10,565 nt of DNA from assembly GCF_000161455.1 (NCBI RefSeq), contig NZ_CM000745.1, forward strand, positions 5,434,242-5,444,806, written 5' to 3'. This DNA comes from Bacillus pseudomycoides DSM 12442. Its GTDB lineage: Bacteria; Bacillota; Bacilli; Bacillales; Bacillaceae_G. The position numbers and the translations under genes are program-made. This document shows positions 7,129 to 10,565 of this stretch, piece by piece (positions within the stretch are counted from its first letter, which is position 1; every line of letters begins with the position of its first letter). The notes beneath the pieces were generated by a model, which did no database searches, was not told the origin of the DNA, and worked only from the letters and a program-made list of their open reading frames with translations.

Positions 7129-8019
7129 ATGTATATGACCATAAAAGAAATTGTGGATGCAGCTAATAAAAGGCAAAAGCCAATTTATGAATTAGCAATC
7201 GAACAGGAAATCGAACAAACTAAAACTTCTTATGAAGAAGTTTGGAGTAAAATGGAAAAAAATTTAGCGACTATGGAAAATGCCATAAATAAAAGTATCG
7301 AGGGCGACGGGGTATTTTCTCCGACTGGTTTAACCGGAGGCGATGCTGTTAAAATAAAAAAATATCGAGAAAACGGAAAAACTCTTTCTGGAGATTTGAT
7401 GGTGTTAGGGATTCAAAGTGCTATCGGTGTTAATGAAGTAAATGCTTCATTAGGGGCTATTTGTGCGACTCCAACAGCAGGTGCGAGTGGGACAATCCCG
7501 GGAGTCCTATTTAGTATTAAAGATACGTTTCAGTTAGGTCATGAAGATATGGTCCATTTTCTATTCACTTCATCTTTATTTGGAATGATAGTCGCAAATA
7601 ACGCTTGTATTTCCGGAGCGTACGGAGGATGTCAAGCTGAAGTAGGCAGTGCCTCAGCAATGGCGGCGGCTGCAGCGGTAGAAGCTGCTGGAGGAACGCC
7701 ACAGCAATCTTCTGAAGCTTTCTCAACCGCATTACAAAATTTACTCGGTTTAGTTTGTGATCCGGTCGCTGGTTTGGTAGAAATTCCTTGTGTAAAGAGA
7801 AACGCCATTGGAACGGCAAATGCTTTAGCAGCAGCGGACATCGCATTAGCCGGCGTAAACAATATCATCAATGCTGACGAAGTTATTGAAGCGATGTATA
7901 GAGTTGGAAGACAGATGCCTCGCGAATTAAGAGAGACAGGTTTAGGCGGAATTGCGGCCACACCTACAGGTATTTCCATTAAAAGTAAAATTTTTGGAGA
8001 GAAACAATTAAATAAATAA
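7129..8019 (+). CDS. sdaAA: L-serine dehydratase, iron-sulfur-dependent, alpha subunit
   Basis: The catalytic subunit carrying the [4Fe-4S] cluster of L-serine dehydratase, 296 residues, about the length of B. subtilis SdaAA. The conserved blocks are GLTGGDAVKIKKY (67-79), NEVNASLGAICATPTAGASG (102-121), ISGAYGGCQAEVGSASAM (161-178), GLVCDPVAGLVEIPCVKRNA (207-226) and GLGGIAATPTG (271-281). Cysteines 168, 210 and 221 have the same spacing (42 and 11) as the three core cluster ligands I recall for the Legionella enzyme, so the cluster site looks intact. ATG 7129 lies 7 bases after AAGGGGTGA; an ATG two codons later is possible. As an oxygen-sensitive iron-sulfur enzyme it fits low-oxygen use. 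It is translated with sdaAB, and the subunits should form one complex. Confidence 0.95.
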   Translation: MYMTIKEIVDAANKRQKPIYELAIEQEIEQTKTSYEEVWSKMEKNLATMENAINKSIEGDGVFSPTGLTGGDAVKIKKYRENGKTLSGDLMVLGIQSAIGVNEVNASLGAICATPTAGASGTIPGVLFSIKDTFQLGHEDMVHFLFTSSLFGMIVANNACISGAYGGCQAEVGSASAMAAAAAVEAAGGTPQQSSEAFSTALQNLLGLVCDPVAGLVEIPCVKRNAIGTANALAAADIALAGVNNIINADEVIEAMYRVGRQMPRELRETGLGGIAATPTGISIKSKIFGEKQLNK

Positions 8020-8035
8020 ACGGTTATTTGAAATA

Positions 8036-8053
8036 TTGTGAAATAGTTAACAA
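8036..8053. promoter_or_regulatory. Degenerate CRP/FNR-type site after sdaAA
   Basis: TTGTGAA-ATAG-TTAACAA is the same palindrome as at 3239-3258 and 3460-3479, with one arm mismatch (TTAACAA in place of TTCACAA). It lies 17 bases after the sdaAA stop and about 280 bases before the SdaC-like gene. It is weaker than the two perfect sites. Confidence 0.4.
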
Positions 8054-8109
8054 TTCTGTTCTCTATTGTTCTCCTAAGGATGTCTGTATATTAAGAGCCA
8101 TTGTCATTG

Positions 8110-8151
8110 AAATATACTACTATACAATTAAAATATACTACTATATAATTA
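8110..8151 (+). repeat. Two tandem 21-bp repeats
   Basis: Two adjacent 21-base copies (8110-8130 and 8131-8151) of AAATATACTACTATAyAATTA differ at one base (C at 8125, T at 8146). Each contains a -10-like TAyAAT hexamer. Only the second is a perfect TATAAT (8144-8149). Confidence 0.85.
8144..8149 (+). promoter_or_regulatory. Candidate -10 element for SdaC-like transporter
   Basis: TATAAT lies in the second tandem repeat. The -35 is poor: TATACA sits at the 17-base spacing. Transcription would start near 8156, directly before the cre at 8160-8173. The first repeat offers TTGTCA (8101-8106), a 16-base gap and TACAAT (8123-8128) as an alternative promoter. Confidence 0.4.
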
Positions 8152-8159
8152 AAATGCTT

Positions 8160-8173
8160 TGTAAACGCTAACA
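8160..8173. promoter_or_regulatory. CcpA cre site upstream of SdaC-like gene
   Basis: TGTAAACGCTAACA fits TGNAANCGNWNNCW at every position and is nearly palindromic. It starts about four bases after the expected transcription start from TATAAT 8144-8149, a position from which CcpA usually represses. The gene begins 163 bases further on. Confidence 0.7.
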
Positions 8174-8335
8174 AATTCATCGGGTTGATGACTAGCGAAT
8201 TTTTCGATTTTGATCAACTTAGAAGAAGGACACACGATGTGGAGCATCTTGTAAGCAATTCGCTTTTCAAGAATGGTCTATATTCCTAAGCTTTAAAAAG
8301 AGACGTAAGAATAGGATACAAGGAGGAATTATTAT

Positions 8336-9655
8336 ATGAATGGGAATACTGCAAAAACAATAGAATTTCAAGCTGAAAATACTGCAGTAAAAAATGAGAA
8401 ATATCCAGACCCTAAAAAGTGGCATAAACAGGATACTACCTGGGCATTGAGCCTTTTTGGAACAGCAATTGGAGCAGGAGTACTCTTTTTACCTATTAAT
8501 GCAGGTTCAGGTGGTTTATTATCATTACTGTTAATTACCATACTTGCATATCCTGTTATGTATTACTCACATAGGGCGCTTGCTAAAATGATATACGCTT
8601 CCAATTCTGCTGATGAGGGGATTACAGGTACAATAAGAGAGTATTTCGGAAATAAGGCAAGTATAATTTTTAACATAGTATATTTCGTCTCAATTTATAC
8701 TATCGTGCTGATGTATTCGGTTGCACTTACAAATACTGCAAGTAGTTTTATCGTGCATCAATTGCACATGCAGGAGCCTCCAAGGGCCATTTTATCACTT
8801 GTATTAGTACTCGGTCTTATAGCTATACTAAATTTTGGTCAAGATATCACTGTAAAGATAATGAGTATGCTAGTATACCCTTTCATAGCTTCTCTACTTT
8901 TTATCGCAATATCTTTGATTCCAAAGTGGAATACGTCAATGCTTAGTTTTTCAAGTGTTTCTACTGCTTCAACAGGAACAGGATATTTTGGAACGATATT
9001 GATGATACTACCAATCATAGTATTCTCGTTTAATCATTCTCCTATGATTTCGTCATTTGTTATGAAACAGAGAGCTACCTATGGAATAGAAGCTACTGAT
9101 GCCAAATGTGCTCAAATACAAAAAGTTTGTTATATCATGACATTCGTTGTTGTTATGTTCTTTGTTTGGAGCAGTACCTTGAGTTTGACTCCAAATGATC
9201 TTATAATGGCAAAAAAAGAGAACTTGTCAATCCTATCATATCTTGCTAATGAGCTTAATTCGCCTATAATCACTATTGCAGCTCCTATCATTGCTTTTAT
9301 GGCTATAACAAAGTCCTTCCTTGGCCATTATATAGGAGCATATGAGGTAATGCGTGACATGATTATCAAGTCCAGTAAAACACGCGGAAAAGATATAGGA
9401 GAAAAAACAGTTAAGACAATGATCCTTACTTTTGTCGTATTAACATGCTGGTATGTCGCTTATGCAAATCCAAGTATTCTTGGAATCATTGATGCCCTTA
9501 GCGGTCCGTTAGTTGCTGCTATCTTATGTCTATTACCAATGTATGCGATCCGTAAAGTACCAGTACTAGCTAAATACAGAGGGAAAATGAGCAATGTATT
9601 TGTCATTATTATAGGTATACTTACTGTCCTAGCAAGTATTAAGTCATTATTCTAA
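8336..9655 (+). CDS. sdaC: Serine/threonine transporter of the HAAAP family (SdaC-like)
   Basis: A membrane permease of 439 residues and about 11 membrane segments, resembling E. coli SdaC, a proton-coupled serine transporter. The match is strong from residue 34: TTWALSLFGTAIGAGVLFLP at the first segment, then LAYPVMYYSHRALAKM, KIMSMLVYPFIASLLFIAIS, IIVFSFNHSPMISSFVMKQR, KENLSILSYLANEL, ITKSFLGHYIGAYE, WYVAYANPSILGIIDALSGP and LLPMYAIRKVPVLAKYRGKM near the end. About 33 hydrophilic residues precede the first segment, longer than in the E. coli protein. ATG 8336 follows AAGGAGG (8320-8326) at 9 bases. Placed after sdaAB-sdaAA, it most likely supplies serine to the dehydratase. A perfect cre near the candidate start site suggests sugar repression. 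Confidence 0.92.
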   Translation: MNGNTAKTIEFQAENTAVKNEKYPDPKKWHKQDTTWALSLFGTAIGAGVLFLPINAGSGGLLSLLLITILAYPVMYYSHRALAKMIYASNSADEGITGTIREYFGNKASIIFNIVYFVSIYTIVLMYSVALTNTASSFIVHQLHMQEPPRAILSLVLVLGLIAILNFGQDITVKIMSMLVYPFIASLLFIAISLIPKWNTSMLSFSSVSTASTGTGYFGTILMILPIIVFSFNHSPMISSFVMKQRATYGIEATDAKCAQIQKVCYIMTFVVVMFFVWSSTLSLTPNDLIMAKKENLSILSYLANELNSPIITIAAPIIAFMAITKSFLGHYIGAYEVMRDMIIKSSKTRGKDIGEKTVKTMILTFVVLTCWYVAYANPSILGIIDALSGPLVAAILCLLPMYAIRKVPVLAKYRGKMSNVFVIIIGILTVLASIKSLF

Positions 9656-9729
9656 TTCACTATTGTTGGTTCTGGTGCAAAAATAGTGGGATATGAAAAA
9701 AGAACGAAAGATCCTAGCGGAATTGAATT

Positions 9730-9882
9730 TTAAGTTGTTAAACCAAAGAGATCATGGATAAGATATATCTATTTTTGGACAGACTTCTCACCTTGGGGAG
9801 TTTGTCCTTTTTTGATCATATGCATAACTTCTATTCCAGCAATCACTTTTTTAGCTGTTTGCAATGATTTTAATCCAAGCAT
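9730..9882 (-). pseudogene. IS6 transposase C-terminal fragment with internal stop
   Basis: The minus strand from 9882 to 9730 reads MLGLKSLQTAKKVIAGIEVM, then HMIKKGQTPQGEKSVQK, a TAG stop (9769-9771), then IYLIHDLFGLTT and the natural stop TAA (9730-9732). MLGxKSxQTA, AGIEVMHMIKKGQ and LFGL are typical of the C-terminus of IS26/IS240-type transposases. The internal TAG probably replaced a glutamine codon. No catalytic residue remains. It differs from the fragment at 5291-5625, so the two come from different IS6 elements. Confidence 0.83.
9777..9813 (+). terminator. Terminator-like hairpin downstream of transporter
   Basis: GGACAGACTTCTC (9777-9789) pairs with GGGGAGTTTGTCC (9795-9807) over 13 bp with three G:U pairs and a 5-base loop, followed by TTTTTT. 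It lies 121 bases after the transporter stop and within the antisense of the IS6 transposase fragment. It may serve as the transporter's terminator. Confidence 0.6.
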
Positions 9883-9886
9883 ATTG

Positions 9887-9935
9887 GGGTGCCGCCCCAT
9901 CGCCATCAAGCTAACAAAACAAAATACCCCCTAAA
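9887..9935. mobile_element. IS231-like (IS4 family) terminal remnant, second copy
   Basis: CATCGCCATCAAGCTAA at 9898-9914 resembles the IS231-type end at 5745-5764 read from the other strand (CATGCCCATCAACTTAA). The likeness runs without gaps over about 45 bases: GGTGCCGCC lies just outside both tips, and TACCCCC occurs at the same distance inside. The interior points to the right. No transposase reading frame follows within the window. Confidence 0.5.
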
Positions 9936-10192
9936 ATGAAAAAATACGCTATTATTTCAATGTAATAATAAAGGTATAAGAAATACATACATAGAAAAAA
10001 TATAATAGACAGAGGTAATTATAAGATGATTTTAAAACTAGCATTTATACTTTTGGGAGTACCGCAAAACAAAAATTTCACCTCACCATAGTTGTCTATG
10101 AGAATTCAGTTCATTTTTTTGTTTTAGGGAACAATTAATTCCCAATACATGTCTTAATGCGAAAATGTGATATTTCATTGACCTTACTCAGG
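9936..10192. other. Gene-free AT-rich stretch before PlcR box
   Basis: No supported gene. It contains TATAAT at 10001-10006 without a good -35, an open frame of 21 codons from ATG 10026 that I do not accept, and the small repeat CATAG-TTGT-CTATG near 10090. Confidence 0.5.
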
Positions 10193-10208
10193 TATGCAAT
10201 ATTGCATA
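10193..10208. promoter_or_regulatory. PlcR box
   Basis: TATGCAATATTGCATA is a perfect palindrome and fits the PlcR consensus TATGNANNNNTNCATA of the Bacillus cereus group exactly. It lies 10 bases upstream of the -35 hexamer. PlcR, activated by the PapR peptide, turns on secreted virulence factors including cereolysin/anthrolysin O. Confidence 0.93.
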
Positions 10209-10218
10209 TAAGAATGTA

Positions 10219-10247
10219 TTGATAAAAATGTAAGCGCTTACTATAAT
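10219..10247 (+). promoter_or_regulatory. Sigma-A promoter for peptide-cytolysin unit
   Basis: TTGATA (10219-10224), a 17-base spacer and a perfect TATAAT (10242-10247). Transcription should start near 10254, about 47 bases before the small peptide gene. Confidence 0.85.
10229..10242. promoter_or_regulatory. cre site inside the cytolysin promoter
   Basis: TGTAAGCGCTTACT fits TGNAANCGNWNNCW at all positions, and its core GTAAGCGCTTAC is a perfect palindrome. It fills the promoter spacer and touches the first base of the -10, where CcpA binding should block RNA polymerase. Confidence 0.72.
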
Positions 10248-10300
10248 GAAAGCATAAAGATAAATCACATCTTAGAAACAACAAAAGAGGAGGAAATAAT

Positions 10301-10381
10301 ATGACAATCGCAATGACAATTTTAAAATTTGTAGGTGGAGCACTTCCATTCGTTCAAGAACTTTTAAAAGCATTTATGTAA
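10301..10381 (+). CDS. Small hydrophobic peptide, 26 residues, unknown function
   Basis: An ATG 7 bases after a perfect AGGAGG (10288-10293) opens 26 codons ending in TAA. It is the first reading frame behind the PlcR box and promoter, and the cytolysin gene starts 72 bases after it. The peptide (MTIAMTILKFVGGALPF..., ending ELLKAFM) has no signal peptide and no cysteine. It has two lysines and one glutamate, and could form a largely hydrophobic helix with a GG and a proline in the middle. Length and composition recall phenol-soluble modulins and leaderless cytolytic or bacteriocin peptides, but I recognise no specific homologue. It could also be a leader peptide that affects cytolysin translation. 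Coding status is well supported by ribosome site and context; function is unknown. Confidence 0.75.
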   Translation: MTIAMTILKFVGGALPFVQELLKAFM

Positions 10382-10395
10382 GTTCACTATTTAGC

Positions 10396-10413
10396 AATTA
10401 TTTATAAATAATT
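10396..10413. repeat. 18-bp AT palindrome between peptide and cytolysin genes
   Basis: AATTATTTATAAATAATT is perfectly self-complementary. It is all A/T, so it would form only a weak hairpin, and no T-run follows. It is the only structure seen between the peptide gene and the cytolysin ribosome site. Confidence 0.6.
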
Positions 10414-10453
10414 ATCATACCTTAATACGAAAAAAAGGAAGGAGTTGATTTTT

Positions 10454-10565
10454 TTGAAAATCAAGAAAAATACTAAGGGAATAAAATTACTAGCATGTTT
10501 ATCAATTGGCTTATGCACTATTAATTATTCTTCTATTTCCTTCGCTGAAACAAAAACAAGTAATG
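10454..10565 (+). CDS. alo: Cholesterol-dependent cytolysin (cereolysin O/anthrolysin O family), N-terminus only
   Basis: The first 37 codons of a secreted, thiol-activated pore-forming toxin that binds membrane cholesterol. The window ends before the mature domains. The signal peptide has a basic start (KIKKNTKGIK), a hydrophobic core (LLACLSIGLCTI), and NYSSISFAET with likely cleavage after SFA. As I remember it, anthrolysin O begins MIFLNIKKNTKRRKFLACLL and continues NYSSISFAET-like (HYSSISFAET), so the match is close. No ATG is available. TTG 10454 is 9 bases from GGAAGGAG (10437-10444); TTG 10445 would give the MIFL start annotated in the family but directly abuts the ribosome site. It lies downstream of the PlcR promoter and the 26-residue peptide, probably on one transcript. 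Confidence 0.9.
   Translation, partial: MKIKKNTKGIKLLACLSIGLCTINYSSISFAETKTSN

Larger units (their letters stand above)
8020..8335. other. Regulatory gap between sdaAA and transporter gene
   Basis: This is 316 bases without a coding gene. It holds a degenerate CRP/FNR-type site, two tandem repeats with -10-like hexamers and a cre, all listed separately. No T-run hairpin is evident after sdaAA, so read-through from the sda operon is possible. From 8174 to 8319 I see nothing recognisable. Confidence 0.55.
9668..9888 (-). mobile_element. Second IS6-family remnant, one end only
   Basis: GGTTCTGGTGCAAAAA at 9668-9683 is an IS6-type terminal repeat, variant from the one at 5235. It begins 13 bases after the transporter stop codon. 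About 60 bases inside, the minus strand carries the end of an IS6 transposase. The element stops abruptly near 9885, where an IS231-like end begins. The other terminal repeat is absent. Confidence 0.78.

Noticed and set aside
7565..7979. Two minus-strand open frames within sdaAA
   Set aside because: Antisense shadows of a highly conserved gene.
10026..10091. Possible 21-residue peptide starting MILKLAFILLGVP
   Set aside because: AGAGG precedes it at 10 bases, but the nearest -10 (10001-10006) would start the RNA at the ribosome site, and no conserved feature supports coding.
1..10565. tRNA, rRNA, CRISPR arrays, replication origins
   Set aside because: None seen on reading through: no regularly spaced repeats, no cloverleaf-like GC-rich segments and no iteron clusters.

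Overview
The window is AT-rich Firmicute DNA, almost certainly from the Bacillus cereus group. The main clues are a cholesterol-dependent cytolysin whose signal peptide closely resembles that of anthrolysin O/cereolysin O, a perfect PlcR box in front of it, several CcpA cre sites, strong AGGAGG-type ribosome binding sites, and scars of IS231-like and IS6 (IS240-like) insertion sequences. All family assignments rest on motif recognition by eye; no search was run.

Layout. (1) Positions 1-3086, minus strand: an operon reading ald (alanine dehydrogenase), tdcB-type threonine/serine ammonia-lyase and an APC-family amino acid permease that runs off the left edge; I recall a similar order in Staphylococcus aureus. 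(2) 3087-3664: a divergent regulatory region with a minus-strand promoter and two TTTGTGAA-N4-TTCACAAA palindromes of the CRP/FNR type, one of them inside a 46-base inverted repeat. (3) 3665-5014, plus strand: a SteT-like serine/threonine exchanger followed by a strong terminator. (4) 5235-5764: the C-terminal part of an IS6 transposase, broken by a stop codon, abutting an IS231-like end. (5) 5765-6407: no recognisable gene, but a cre site, candidate promoters and an IS6-like end. (6) 6408-8019: sdaAB-sdaAA, encoding the two-subunit iron-sulfur L-serine dehydratase. (7) 8336-9655: an SdaC-like serine transporter behind a degenerate CRP/FNR-type site and a perfect cre. (8) 9668-9935: a second IS6 transposase remnant and another IS231-like end. 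(9) 10193-10565: PlcR box, sigma-A promoter overlapped by a cre, an unannotated-looking 26-residue hydrophobic peptide, and the start of the cytolysin gene, cut by the right edge.

Together the metabolic genes form an amino-acid fermentation island. Alanine, serine and threonine are imported by up to three different transporters and deaminated to pyruvate or 2-oxobutyrate. The shared CRP/FNR-like palindromes suggest oxygen or redox control, and the cre sites suggest repression when sugar is present. The IS scars on both sides of the sda region suggest that this part was assembled by insertion and deletion. The cytolysin appears to be under both quorum (PlcR) and carbon (CcpA) control and to be preceded by a small peptide gene that I do not recognise.
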